Shown: positions 11,840 to 22,824, counted from the stretch's first letter. The stretch is DNA of 64,000 bases from Rhyzopertha dominica (GCA_025024175.1 QCXZ01000086.1:12304245-12368244), one strand, 5' to 3'. Notes: generated by a model from the sequence alone, not told the origin. Program-made: numbers and translations.

Positions 11840-13676
11840 TTTTCTATGCGCCACTGGGGAAAACGCAATGGATTTTGCAGAACGTTTTCAATCATACGTT
11901 GATACCACTTGTTTTTACCCTCCACCTGATTCGCCACTTCGTTAACTACGGCTTCTTTATCAGGAATTGCTCGAGACAGTAAATCAGGCACAACATGTTC
12001 TTTACCTCGACGGTGCACTATCTTGAAGTCAAATTCTTGCAGTCTTAACGTCCATCGAGCAAGGCGTCCGGTTGGCTCCTTCAAATTGTATAGCCAAATC
12101 AGCGAATGGTGATCTGTAATCACTGTGAAGTGGTACCCTTCAAGATAAGCCCGTAGTTTATGCACCGCTCAAATAACGCTCAAACACTCTCGTTCAGTCA
12201 CTGTATAGTTACGTTCAGGTTTGCTCAGTGATCGGCTTATGTAACATATAACGCGCTCCTCTCGGTCGATTATTTGCGACAATACCACACCCAAGCCATG
12301 GGCAGACGCATCCGTTTGTAGGATAAATGGCTCCGAAAAGTTAGGGCAACTCAGTATTGGAGCTTTTATTAAAGTGTTTTTAATGCCTCGCAGAGACTTT
12401 TCACATTCTTCAGTCCAGCAAAATTTTTGTGATTTACGTAATAAGCGAGTCATGGGTGCTACTAAGGTGTAAAACGAAGGAATAAAACGCCTATACCAGG
12501 AGGCTACTCCCAGTATCCGACGCACTTCAGTCACGTTTCTTGGAGACGGAATGTCCAAGATAGCTTGCACCTTTTCCGGGTCTACATGGCACACCCTTCG
12601 CATTTACCACATAACCGAGATACTTTAATTCCGGACGGCAGAACTTACACTTTTCTCGAGCCAGGGTCAGGTTTGCCTTCTTCAGTCGAGAAAAGATCTC
12701 CTGCAACACTTCCAAATGTTTTTCGAACGTCTCGGTCACCACAATAATATCATCCAGGTACACAAAGACATTTGGTTCCAGTTCTGGACCCAATAGCCTA
12801 TCCATTAACCTCTGAAAAGTGCAGGGACTATTTGTAAGACCAAAAGGTATGCGTTTAAACTGATAAATGCCGCGTCCCGGAATAGCAAAAGCCGTGTACT
12901 CGCGGGATTCCTTCTCCACTGCCACTTGCCAATAGGCAGACTTAATGTCCATTGAACTTAAATATTTGGCATGACCAAGTCTATCCAGTATTGTGGATAT
13001 AAAAGGTATCGGGTATGCGTCTTTTTTTGTGACACTGTTCAACTTCCTATAATCAACGCAGAACCTATAGGATCCGTCCTTCTTCGGAACCAGGACCACG
13101 GGAGACGACCAAGCAGAACTGGATGGCTCGATTACGTCGTTGCGAAGCATTTTCTGTATCTCGCAGTCCATGTGTTCCTGCATGGCAGGAGAAACCCGAT
13201 ATGCCCTTTGCTTGATGGGTTCAGAGCTCTTTACAATTTTATGTTCCACTAGGGGTGTACAACCCAGCGTTTCCGAACAGACAGTGACAAAGTATGCTTA
13301 TCACTTTATTTAACCGAGAGAGCTGCTCGCTAGACAAGAGGTCTGAAGCCGTGAGAGAGTTTATCTTAAAGTTCTCACTGGGACTCTGCGAGAAATTCCA
13401 ACAACCACTCGATAGATCCGGAATTATCTGCATTTAAAGCCAAAAATCCATGCCTAAAACCAACGTAGATGATATGTCTGGAACGACAAGCACTGAGATA
13501 ACCTTTATTTTATTTTCCAGGCGCATTGGCAGCTCGATACTTCCCAACACTTTACAGGATTGGTCATTTGCCACACGACACGATCCTGTGTCTGCGGGCT
13601 GAAGTTTTAAGCCAAGGTGTTGGATTGCTTTCCATCCCTCACCGCCGAGAACAGTACGGGTAGCTCCCGAGTCCAA
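11840..13676 (-). pseudogene. Gypsy pol, second assembled copy (protease to RNase H)
   Basis: 13676-13434 is the C-terminal two thirds of the protease. 13249-12527 is an RT frame of 240 codons that is open across the two points where the first copy breaks; it contains VDYRKLN and YLDDIIVV. The extra g near 12590 shifts it, and 12603-12169 continues with the thumb and RNase H to the same TGA (12166-12168). 12165-11840 resumes RNase H until the gap. Comparing the copies separates assembly slips from the shared, real lesions. Confidence 0.85.
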
Positions 13677-13826
13677 TAACCCGCGTAATTTGATGCCAAA
13701 TATGTCTAGGGTTAAGTGAGGTCTGTTGTCTCCATTTCCTTGGGCAAAGAGAAACGCAAGTATAGGACGTAAGTTAGTTTCGAAGGTATTTGTTTCGTTG
13801 GTGGTCGCGATATGGTAAACCTGAGC

Positions 13827-15231
13827 TCATGGTGCGACCCTCCCATGGCCCGAAGCGCCGTTTCCCGAACATTTAGGGCAGGTACATACTGTCACCTGAG
13901 ATAATCCGCATCGATAACAAAACTTTTGTTTAGGTTGGACACAAGCTTTATGGAGATGTCCCTGAGATCTGCAATTCCAGCAGTTTACCTCAGCCACGAT
14001 CGGTCTTAAAGTTGTTATCATTCTTGGTTCCGTGTATGGAGCCTGAGGAGTATCGTTCCCGCGAACTTGCTGAGCCACTGAAATTTCATGCACAGACGAT
14101 GTTCGGCCACGTGCTCTTGTAGCCGATAATTCAGGCTCAACTAAACTGGCTCCGCTTGTCGGAGGTAGTCTATATCGTGAAGCAACTATCTTGGCCTCTT
14201 CCAGCCTGTGACACACGTCCACTAATTTTTCCATTGATGAAAATCGGCTGCAAGGCTAAGTGAGTTAGATAGTCGGGTTGCAAATTTCTTTTAACAATCG
14301 CTATCTTGCTCTCCTCTGACGGTTGGACGGGTAGGCGATTAAAAAGATTCTCCATGATAGCGACATATACTACTACTTTCTCCGATGGATGTTGCGTTCG
14401 GTTTCTAATTTCGCTCCATAAACTCTCTTCGTAATCATGTGGCAAGAAGGAAGCTTTTAAACGCCCAATTAAGTCATCCCAATCACTCACTCGATGTCTG
14501 ATCGATCTGAACCAGGTCAAAGCGTCGCCACTAAAGAGTTCAGCTGCACCGCGAAGCAATTGATCTTTTGTCACTCCTCGCGACTGCCGCATTTCTTCTA
14601 CTCGTTCTAGAAATGAAAATACGCTTGATGTCCCATCAAATGCCACCTTCCACTTGCTCAGTATAACAGAACTATGAGGTTGACTGTATCCTATTTGTGT
14701 ATTTCCCCATGCATTAGAAAAATTGAGGTCTCGCAATTTTGCTGTGAATGACTTCGCCTCAGTGTGATTGTATTTATCCTGAGTACCAGAGGGTTCTTGA
14801 TGCAATGAACCAGCCCATGCCACCTGGCGAGCTGAGTTTTGTTCACGAGTGCGATGGATAGGTGTGGACTATTTGGTTGCAGCATTGTTGTTTCCCCCTG
14901 CTGGTATAGTGTGATTAACTTGGGTATTTGTTAATTCTGGGAGCAGAGTTATCCGCTCATCTATTAATGACTGATGCAACGGTTCGTTCCTCTGATCCAT
15001 TATAGAGCCACCTGCGATTGTACCTGATTCACAATTCCTATAGACTTGCTCAAGGCGATTCCTAAGTTTTTCTTGAATTTTTAACAGCTCTGTTACCCTT
15101 TCCAGAGCGTTTATACATGCGGCCGTATCGATTCGATGCAATCTTTGACGCACGTGTTCTAAACGCGTAGAAATACGTCTATAGTCGTTCTCTTTATTCG
15201 AGATATCGAAATCTTCTGTATGGCCTGTCAA
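13827..15231 (-). pseudogene. Gypsy gag, second assembled copy
   Basis: 15231-14869 is the N-terminal segment beginning MTGHTEDFD. 14823-14170 is a 217-codon frame joining the region after it to the Gag core. 14234-13827 runs from the end of the core through the CCHC knuckle to the stop. The frame breaks fall at single-base differences from the first copy (14241, 14872), so the pieces overlap between copies without a shared lesion. The likely start is the ATG at 15231, about 330 bp after the primer site. Confidence 0.85.
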
Positions 15232-15562
15232 TTCGTCAAGCTTAATTGTACAAATCGTACATTCCTGTTTGGGGTCTACTCATACCGTTGTTAATTCATG
15301 TTCTTGCGAATCGTCACGACGCAACGCGGCGCGAAGCAAATTTCTTTTTTCTTCCACCGTACGACCCTCGCTGCAATCGCGAATTACTAATTCGTAACTT
15401 AATTCGTCACTTAATAATCTGTTCACGTCCATACTGTAATTGATTACCAAAGAAAGAAATGAATAAATGTAAGACGTTTATACACATAAAAAAAGTGCAA
15501 CTATTTCTTTTCTCCCCCCCTCCCTGGAGAAGAAAAAACAAAAAAAAGAACACAACAACAAA

Positions 15563-15573
15563 GTTGGGCGCCA
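15563..15573 (-). other. Primer binding site (tRNA-Lys type)
   Basis: Same TGGCGCCCAAC as at 11365-11375; this is the copy adjacent to the complete 5' LTR. Confidence 0.6.
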
Positions 15574-15619
15574 ATTTTTTGTTACCTTACTAAATTTGGT
15601 AGCCAACAATTTATAAAGA

Positions 15620-17580
15620 GAAACTACAAAACAAAATTCAAAGTAATTCAGAAATTCACAAACGCACTTCAAACACTAGCACCGAGGACACTGGTACTAC
15701 CACGTTCTTAAATTGCCTCTACTTGAGAGTACCAAAAAAAAACTTATTAGTGTAGGGGGGGGTCCAGGTTGCGCGGTATGCCGAGCTTACCCAGGGTTGA
15801 ACGGGGCGTGGTTCTATCTCGTAGTAACAACGTTAATAATTATCGATATTCGAAGAGCGCCACCCGAATCGCGGACCTCACGAAGATTTGGCAACCCCGA
15901 CACCCTCACCTAACTTCACGTCAATCAATTCGGGAAACTGACAAATATGTGGTCACCGAGGTCAACAATAACGATAATGAGACAAGACAAGAACAACCGT
16001 AAAGTCCAGTGCAACGCAAGATGTACTTTATTACGTAAGTGTATAGTTTGTACAGGCAAACATGCCCACCCAAGAAAGTATATATACCAGGTAGAACTAA
16101 AGTGAATTAAAAAGGTAGGTAACTGCTTTGGAAACTACAGAATTTCAAGGTAAGTAAAGTTAGATAATTTAAAACTCTCTTATGGAACACCAAAAAAAAA
16201 CAATTAATAATAATTACAACTATACTTTCCGCTAAAGTCAACAAAAGAAATATACTATCAAAATTTTAATATTCCAAAGCTTAACTTAATTTAGTGTACT
16301 TAAATTGTAGCCAGACTTTATGGCATACACAAGAATGAAAAGCTACACAAAAAAATGTGATACAACAAAGATGAAACCTTATTGGGTCACCCGCTACAGC
16401 TGTACTGGGCTCACACGCTTCGCTTACACAACTATTAAGAAAATATTTGCTGCAAGGGCCTGCAGCAGCAACACAAAAACAAACAAAATTGTAAGCAAGA
16501 AAAAAAAGAGGAAATACACAGCAATTATTAAAAGTGCGGTAAAATTGCTCAACAATGTCTAATCCTTATTCTTAAAATGTTACCAAAAAAGGAAAAGAGA
16601 AAATACAAAGCAATTAATATAAATGCGGTGAAATTACTCGATAATGTCCAATCACTAATCTTAAAATGTAAGCAAAGGAAAAGAGAAAATACGAAGCAGT
16701 TATTGTAAATGCGGTGAAATTACTCAACAGTGTCTAATCACTAATCTTATCTGTTTCCCCTGTGGTGGAGATGGGATTCCTGGTCACTCTGGGATTTCCA
16801 CTGGCTTCCTGGAGGTTACTAATCCACAGTCAGATGAAGAGGAATGGTCCTGAATGGTTACAGCCGAAGTATACAGATGGAACACTGGCTGGAGGTTACT
16901 AATCCACGGTCAGATTAAGAAAAATGGGCCTGAATGGTTACAGCCAACGTGATACAGATGAAACACTGTCAGGTAAGATCATGTAAGACCATGTGCTCTG
17001 ACGAAAAAACAGCAAGTATTTTGGCTTTTACTCCCCGAAAGCTCAGGAAAAGCTTATGCTAACGGCACTAAATGATCCCACTAAGGCCTTCCAACATTAA
17101 AATTTTCTGTTCGGAAACACAACTGTATAGTGCCCGTTATCCACAGGTAAAACCAAAAATGTGGCAAACTTTTACACCAGCCAAAATCAGAATGAATCAC
17201 TGTTTTAGATAAGTCATCAGATAGAGGTCGACAGCCTAGGGTCTTTCAGATTTTACCAACCGGATGATAAGACCAACCTTGACTCTTGGAACGGGCCTAC
17301 AGATTGTAAACAATGACCTGCAAAGCATTCTAGAGCAGATTCACACGGAAAGACAATTGGAGTAAAATACCGCTTCTAACAAAATGTCCACATCATAAGG
17401 ATCAATACACATCTTAAAATAATTTTACGGTAGACAATGCTATAAAAGGAAAAATATTGGATTCTCCAACCCGGAAAGATAGGCAACCAACTCAACTATG
17501 TCAAATGTAAACATTCGGAAAAATAAAGAAGACGGATAATTTCTGTATAAAACCCTTCTGAAAAATTAAACTGTAACACT
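15620..17580 (-). repeat. 5' LTR of the Gypsy element
   Basis: The partner of 3963-5930, close to identical apart from a few substitutions and two indels of about 25-30 bp. The right edge at 17580 is followed by the atct target duplication and then by glycoprotein coding sequence. It is not preceded by a polypurine tract, as expected for a 5' LTR. The left edge is uncertain by some tens of bases (15574-15633), because the segment next to the primer site is not matched at the end of the 3' LTR. Confidence 0.75.
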
Positions 17581-18616
17581 ATCTCTTCGTTTGTGTAGAG
17601 CCCATCGGAACTAAGAGGTTGTATCGAGCCAAAATTCAATTTGATTTCTTCACCCACTTGTAATTCTGTTGGGGCATCCTTCACTACAGGGTAAAGCGAT
17701 AATCCTACCCAGTCGTCGCTTAATTTATATAGAAGGGGCAGCATAAGCGGGCTGCATTCTATCTGCTCTCCGTGGATCTGTAGAATGCGTGTTGTTGCCA
17801 TAAAGTAGCTTTTGTTATGCGAGGTAACATGCTGTTCGTTGTAACACTCCGTAGTGCTTCTGATTTGTGCAACTCGAGGAATGCATTTTCTGATGTATAG
17901 TACTTCACCTAGAACTCGTCCAATATATCCCAAGTGGTTCTTTATTAACCCACCAAGTGCGTTAGAAATTAATGGGGCCATTAGTAATCTGTTTTTAAGG
18001 GTTTCTCTATGAACTTTACACCGGCGATATATCGAATCGACGTATAAATTATCTACGGACCGTTTATAAGCTTGTTCAGTGTACAGAGCTTATTATTAAT
18101 GTATATAGAAAGATCGGTGTTGGTGGCCAATAGTGCCATTTTAGGGGTGACCAGCAGCTTCGGGTGCTCAGTTTGCCGAACGTCTCCGCTGCAAATGTGT
18201 GCAGTCCCTTTCAACGATAGAGCGAAAATTTTTTCCTCCGTTTTTCCTTCATAAATGAGAGTGAGTCTTCCTTCACAACTTACTTGCGGCGTATAATCCC
18301 AAACGGCTTCTCCAAACTTTAAGTCTACACAGTAGCCGTTTAGATAAGGACAAACTACTCCACTAGTTATGGTTATCTCGTTAGTATTCAATTTAACGTG
18401 TGCAAGGTACTCGTGAGCGTGATTTTTTGTCGAAGTTATCACTACCACTTGGGTCCAGCTGTATCCATCTTCGGTATAGGTGACTGCTTCACAGGTACCC
18501 TCATCTTTTAAATGCCCCATTAGGGTTAAGGATGGTGTCGTCGTACCGCTAATGACAATATGTCCCACATTTTGTTGGTGAAGGTGGATGGTTTTATACT
18601 TGTGAGATCTCTGCAC
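17581..18616 (-). pseudogene. Chuvirus-like glycoprotein, middle part
   Basis: The frame 18616-18053 covers an ectodomain segment with conserved-looking Cys (a GTCEAVTYTEDGYSW motif, and VVCPYLNGYCVDL followed by an AVWDYTP motif). These resemble the glycoprotein of chuviruses and their arthropod endogenous copies. A frameshift near 18055 is followed by a segment with a short basic stretch and NRLLMAPLISN, then the frame 17981-17581 with VLGEVLYIRKC and KSYFMATTRI motifs. The Gypsy LTR begins at 17580 in the middle of the frame; the gene continues at 3962. It would be a membrane fusion glycoprotein. Frameshifts and insertions leave it dead. The family call is by motif memory; a profile search would settle it. 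Confidence 0.7.
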
Positions 18617-19040
18617 AATTAATAATAATAATAATAAATGTATTTTATTTAATTTAGAAATACATTACAATTACACGCTTTTGTACAGGCGAGGTTCAGC
18701 TATAAGCTGCTTTTCAAGCTAACCTGCACATATTTACATGACGCAGCATGACTACGCTCACAAAATAAATTTCGTTACCCAAGATCCAAATTACAAAAAA
18801 GGAAATAATTTTTATAAACCCTTACATTCTGCAAATACAATTAATTAAAAGAAACCATAAATTCATTTAGATAAACTTAGTCCAAGGCAATCTGATATAT
18901 AGTAACAAAAAGAAACAAGAATAGCATTCCAAATACAAAGGTCAGGACAGCAGGTATTCCTTCTTGAAGTTAATTAGAGTTAAGTCTTTGAAGTAAATGG
19001 GAAGGGCACGAATTGTACAAAAAACTACGTTGAAACAGGG
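18617..19040 (-). mobile_element. 5'-truncated LINE 3' end in the glycoprotein gene
   Basis: Reading minus, a fragment with the hallmark end of a LINE reverse transcriptase (IRALPIYFKDLTLINFKKEYL near 19020-18960) runs through a 3' untranslated stretch to a short (TTA)n tail at 18618-18636. Such microsatellite tails are common in Jockey/I/CR1-type LINEs. It separates two parts of the glycoprotein gene. The upstream junction is placed near 19040 by where glycoprotein-like residues stop. I see no convincing target duplication beyond a possible gagat. Confidence 0.6.
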
Positions 19041-19331
19041 AAGTGGAGTGGCTGCCCCTAAGGCGTGAATATATTATGCAAATCCAGCCATTGCTGAGGT
19101 ATGGCTATGCATGCATTGGACAAGTTTGGACTTTTTGAGATTTTATTTCGTAGAGCCGGATAACCTGGACGCTGACCGTTTCCTGGATATAATCGGTTCT
19201 GTTCCGTGGTAGCGGGTTACAGCGTTTAATGACACTGCCGTAATGTTCATCGTATTGTGCATACAGTCATATTCGATAAAACCGTAGCACAGCGCGCACT
19301 GAGCATTTACTAACAGCACAGTTGAGAGCAT
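19041..19331 (-). pseudogene. Chuvirus-like glycoprotein, N-terminal part
   Basis: Begins at the ATG at 19331 with a short hydrophobic leader (MLSTVLLVNAQCALCYGFIE), which fits a signal peptide. A Cys-containing stretch and SLNAV follow, as at the mature N-terminus of chuvirus-type glycoproteins. The frame then slips; ETVSVQVIRLYEIKS is read in a second frame and MHSHTSAMAGFA in a third before the LINE begins. It lies 230 bp after the pol stop at 19565. This spacing suggests the glycoprotein serves as env of the Gypsy-type element upstream. At least two frameshifts make it a pseudogene. Confidence 0.6.
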
Positions 19332-19564
19332 TTTCTTCTACGCCTATATATATGGTTCAGCCAATATGAATGTCTGCCTTTACGGCATGAGGAAATCAAT
19401 TTATAACTTCTGAAATGTACCATAACGACTAAAACTAGCTGTACTACTAAAACAAGTCTAACTATAACACAAGTCGGCATCAAACATTGATAGAGGAACA
19501 AGTATGTACCAAAACAGAAAAGCGAAAAAAATGGAATTAATCGAATTCAGAAATGGTGAATCTT

Positions 19565-20815
19565 TTAGGTTTTTTGAATTTTCGTACATATTCTTTGACC
19601 ATCGCGTATCACAGTACCTAATTCTTCCTCGTGTTCTAGATGTGCCTGTGGCTCGAGTGCATCTGTAAGTAGTCTAGTTAATGCTGGGAAAATATTCATA
19701 GTTACTTCCCTTGGATTTATGCCAAAATCATCAACATTTTTGACTTGGTGTGCATTGCAATCGTCGAAATGAATAACTTCAGTATTATCTAACAAATTTT
19801 GTTCGTCAGTTTGACACAACTTTAAACGATTTGAATGAACTATTTAGCTCTTGTCTACCATTTAATTTGTTAATTTTTTAAGTTACAGGTCCCTTAACTT
19901 CAATTATCCGATACGAACCTACCCATGGTTTGCCAATTTTTTTGATAAGCCTACTTGTACGGTCGGGTCATTCAAATAAACCAATTGTCCTAGATCAAAA
20001 TGTTTAGATTNTGTTTTCTTGTTATAATTTACAGCTTGACGAGCCTTTGTATTATTTAAGTTTTGTCGAACAGTAGTGAAAACTGATTTTAGCCTTACCA
20101 TCAATTCCGAAATATAATTTTGATCGTAATCATACTTCACTGTTTGTGGTTTTAAAATGTCGAATGGCAAATCGGATCTCTACCATGTAGTAAGAAATAA
20201 GGACTAAATCCTGTAGAGCTGTGTTCATTAAAACGATATGCCATTACTACATAGGGGATCCAGATATCCCAGTCTTGCTGACTTCTTGCAACATAGTGAG
20301 AGATAATATCCTTAAAAACCCTATGACTGCGCTCTACCAAACCGTTGGATTGGGGATGATAGGGAGTAGTCTGTGATTTTTCAATATGTAACAACTGACA
20401 AACATTTTTGAATAAACTTGGCAAGAAATTAGTACCTTGGTCAGTTAGCAGTTGCTTTGGCGTTCCACGTCTGGCAGTAATATCCGTGACAAAAATCCGC
20501 GCCATAGATCAGGGATTGGAAATGATTCTACATATTTACTAAAATGGTCCTGTAAGGTCAACAGATACTTATTTCGTGCATAAGACGTGCCAAAGGTACA
20601 ACATATGTTCATGGAAGTTATATCGAAAGGATAGAGTNCTTCAGGAATTTGCGCTGACTACACGAATGACATTGTTGATAATATTTGCTTCCATTAGACT
20701 TCATTCCGGGGCAAAAGAAACATATTAAATCTAAGGTTTTAGCTTGACCCATAAACCGCAGCAGGGCAAGTCGTGGAAGTCATGTAAAACCTTTTTAATA
20801 TAAGTTTTTGGAATA
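19565..20815 (-). pseudogene. Gypsy-type integrase, old element
   Basis: 20815-20506 carries broken pieces of the zinc region (a CHSC pair near 20660) and the first core motif (VDLTGPF near 20550). 20505-20152 has the second and third catalytic motifs: LLTDQGTNF, and TTPYHPQSNGLVERSHRVF with the Glu. 20170-19919 is the C-terminal part with a HFDLGQLVYLNDP motif. After a stop and a frameshift, 19819-19565 is an acidic pol tail. The family resembles mdg1/412-type Gypsy integrases. One ambiguous base lies at about 20010. It is non-functional because of at least four breaks. Confidence 0.75.
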
Positions 20816-20816
20816 A

Positions 20817-21500
20817 CTAACACCTCAACACATAAGAATATTCCATTTTATCTCTAATCGTTTCATGTATATTACCATCATTTTCTACATTCACTTTACT
20901 TATTTTATTTACCTCTGCTTGTTTTAAATCAGCTTTTCGCTTTGTTCTGTTTTTTTTCTTATCGCTCTCAATCATATCTATTTGGTGATAGGCTGATCGC
21001 ACGAAGGGGGTACTAAATAAATTTGCCTTACCAAAATAGTCAAACAATTGCTGCAAATTTGACAATGGATAAAGGTCTCGCTTAGTAACAGCATTCAAAC
21101 CACGGTAGTCTATACACATACGAATCATTTGTTCTCCGCCAGGCGATTCCTTTGTTATTATGTGCTAAAGAAAGTGCTAAAATAACACCATTTATACCCA
21201 TATCTTGTGTCTCTATTAAAACATTTTCACCTTTTATTCTATTTTTAATTACGCCCACACAATTTACTTCGCAGCAGTTGCAACGGTTACTGCATTTGAC
21301 CTGTGATTACTAACATTTTCCACAACACAAAATTTTCAAAAGTGCTATATTTTTGGGGAAGTTTATTTTCGATCACCTTCACAGCATTATTGAAATCAAC
21401 ACCTACCCTTTCGTGACATCGCTCATAAACACAGTCTCCAACCATACCAGTTCCATTAATATGAACATTATAATAAGCCTGGTCGTCGTTGATTAAAACT
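20817..21500 (-). pseudogene. Gypsy-type RT fragment with internal deletion
   Basis: The frame 21128-20817 starts at the RT motif RMCIDYRGLNAVTKRDLYPL and runs to SAYHQIDMIES. It then jumps directly into a lysine-rich linker that leads to the integrase region. The RT palm with its catalytic Asp pair, the thumb and RNase H are missing, so about 1.3 kb has been deleted. Upstream, 21129-21500 holds degraded coding sequence (for example KVIENKLPQKYSTFENFVLW near 21350) that I read as the gag/protease side of the same element. Confidence 0.65.
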
Positions 21501-21639
21501 ATAAAAAATATTTACCCCTAAGTTTAGTCTTATCCTCACTTATCCTAAAACTAAACGGAAATGTGGATCGAACGGCTTGAGCGATCTACTCACTAAAAAC
21601 AAAACTCGACACACTCCAGTTAGTCAATCACGAAATATT

Positions 21640-22665
21640 TTAATGCAAAAAGACTTAAAGATTTCATTAGCCGTATAGAACGCTCGATAAATCTAGCCAA
21701 ACTTGAAATATCTAACTTAGAATTATTTACATATGACGAATTTATGATTATCAACAGATACTTAGAAAAAGAATATTTACCATTACAAATATTACACACT
21801 GGAGAGGCACACCTATTTGAAGTATCAGTTTATTCTAAAATGCTTTTAATGATAGCTGATGATGCAGTAACAATAGTATTGAAAATCCCAATCCTTAAAC
21901 CGACGATCTATCACTTCTCCCGAATCTACTCTATTCCTGATGAACAAAATAAGATCCTTCTGTCACCAGTAAAATACTTCATTTCCTCCAACAAGTCCGA
22001 GTTGTGGACCAATGACTGCAAGAGCCTTCCTAATATTACCATTTGTTACAACATAGTTACTCAAGAACAATATGTTTTAACAAATATCCAACGCTGCAAA
22101 ATCGCATCCGTTTCCAACGAGTACCAACTACAGCTACAATAACAGAACACTGCAGTAATAGTCAGCTCCAAACAGCCTCTGCAAGTGATCGAAAACTGTG
22201 AATACGACGTCCAAAAATTAACACACACCATATGACCTCATTATAGAAAACAACGTGTTCAGAAGACCCGGCCTCAACCAAAGCCTGGAAAGCGCAGCAG
22301 TCGAAGAAGTCACTCTACGAAGTCAATACGAAGTTTTCCTCCAGAATGAACATTTGCAAGATATCCAGTATTTGCGACAAGAAGCTCAAATGCTGNGAGA
22401 CGAGCCCATCATCCACAACCCGGTTCTACAATACGCATTACTCTGCGAGCACTGCTTACCATACTTATAATTGGTTGCATTATTATTATGCATCATTTCA
22501 GAAAAATTATACAAGAATATCTGCAAGAAAAGAAGAGCTTTCAACATTTCAACCAAGGAACTGGAATTATTACAATTGAACGAGGGCGTTCAAGACCAAG
22601 GGGGGAGAAATTACGAACCTAGAACGTGCACCCCGAAGGAGCTGGAAGAGATAACAAAACATTAA
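21640..22665 (+). pseudogene. Errantivirus-like env, C-terminal half
   Basis: The only long plus-strand retroviral-type frame in the first half of the window. 21744-22142 contains AVTIVLKIPIL and NITICYNIVTQEQYVL, as in Gypsy/errantivirus Env proteins related to baculovirus F. Sequence in the same frame extends upstream to about 21640. After a stop and frameshift, 22255-22470 and 22471-22665 cover the region before the membrane, the hydrophobic anchor (LVALLLCII) and the cytosolic tail. The tail overlaps the polypurine tract and LTR start. The N-terminal half and the rest of its element are absent. Frame breaks and an ambiguous base (22396) make it a pseudogene. Confidence 0.7.
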
Positions 22666-22824
22666 GATAAAGATTTCGGTATTTAATCCCCAGTCGGGGG
22701 TAAGAGTTAGCTCAGTGTAATTTAGGCGTTAGGCTTGTTACTCTGTTAGTTCGTGTTTGTAATATTCACCCAATTGTGTAATAGACTTTTTAAAAAACAG
22801 AATTTTCGAGGGTGAAACTTTAAC
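22599..22824 (+). repeat. Polypurine tract and 3' LTR of the plus-strand errantivirus-like element
   Basis: The tract aaggggggaga (22599-22607) precedes aattacgaacctag. The sequence to 22824 is matched in reverse complement at 27176-27400, with substitutions and an indel near 22630. The right edge, ctttaac, is the same terminus that abuts the primer site in the 27-kb copy, so this LTR is complete at its 3' end. It is followed with no spacer by minus-strand pol of the next element. Confidence 0.75.

Larger units (their letters stand above)
11840..15938 (-). repeat. Second assembled copy of 7646-11739, probably a false duplication
   Basis: This block repeats 7646-11739 in order and orientation over 4.1 kb. 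All differences I found are single-base insertions or deletions, mostly in homopolymer runs, for example at 8526/12720, 8826/13028, 9547/13743, 9946/14145, 10548/14740 and 10674/14872. That is the pattern of uncorrected long-read or low-coverage consensus, not of evolutionary divergence. See the findings for the test. Confidence 0.85.
3959..17584 (-). mobile_element. Gypsy LTR retrotransposon inserted in the glycoprotein gene
   Basis: A full element with 4-bp target duplication atct (3959-3962 and 17581-17584). Its parts, from 5' on the minus strand, are: 5' LTR (about 15620-17580), tRNA-Lys-type primer site (15563-15573), gag, protease, RT, RNase H, integrase, polypurine tract (5931-5942) and 3' LTR (3963-5930). 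The assembled length is inflated by a repeated 4.1-kb block around a 100-N gap; without it the element is about 9.4 kb. Shared stop codons and frameshifts in both assembled copies show it is a dead copy. LTRs of about 1.96 kb are long for Gypsy. Confidence 0.85.
3465..21500 (-). mobile_element. Old Gypsy-type retrotransposon with chuvirus-like env, broken by later insertions
   Basis: On the minus strand the order is an RT fragment (21128-20817), the integrase zinc-finger region and core (about 20815-19919), the pol C-terminus (19819-19565), and a glycoprotein gene that begins at 19331 and ends at 3465. Pol and glycoprotein are about 230 bp apart and co-oriented, which is where errantiviruses keep env. 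The glycoprotein is split by a LINE tail (18617-19040) and by a complete Gypsy element (3963-17580). The RT palm and RNase H are largely deleted. I found no LTRs for this element. That glycoprotein and pol belong to one element is an inference from spacing and strand. Confidence 0.6.

Noticed and set aside
16320..16562. Lysine-rich 80-codon plus-strand frame
   Set aside because: Within the 5' LTR; the other LTR has stops at the same place (4640-4880), and composition explains the residues.
3963..17580. A genuine tandem of two Gypsy copies sharing a central LTR
   Set aside because: The blocks are the same to within single-base indels, they meet exactly at a 100-N gap, and the central LTR piece carries the 5'-LTR-specific 25 bp. 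False duplication is simpler.
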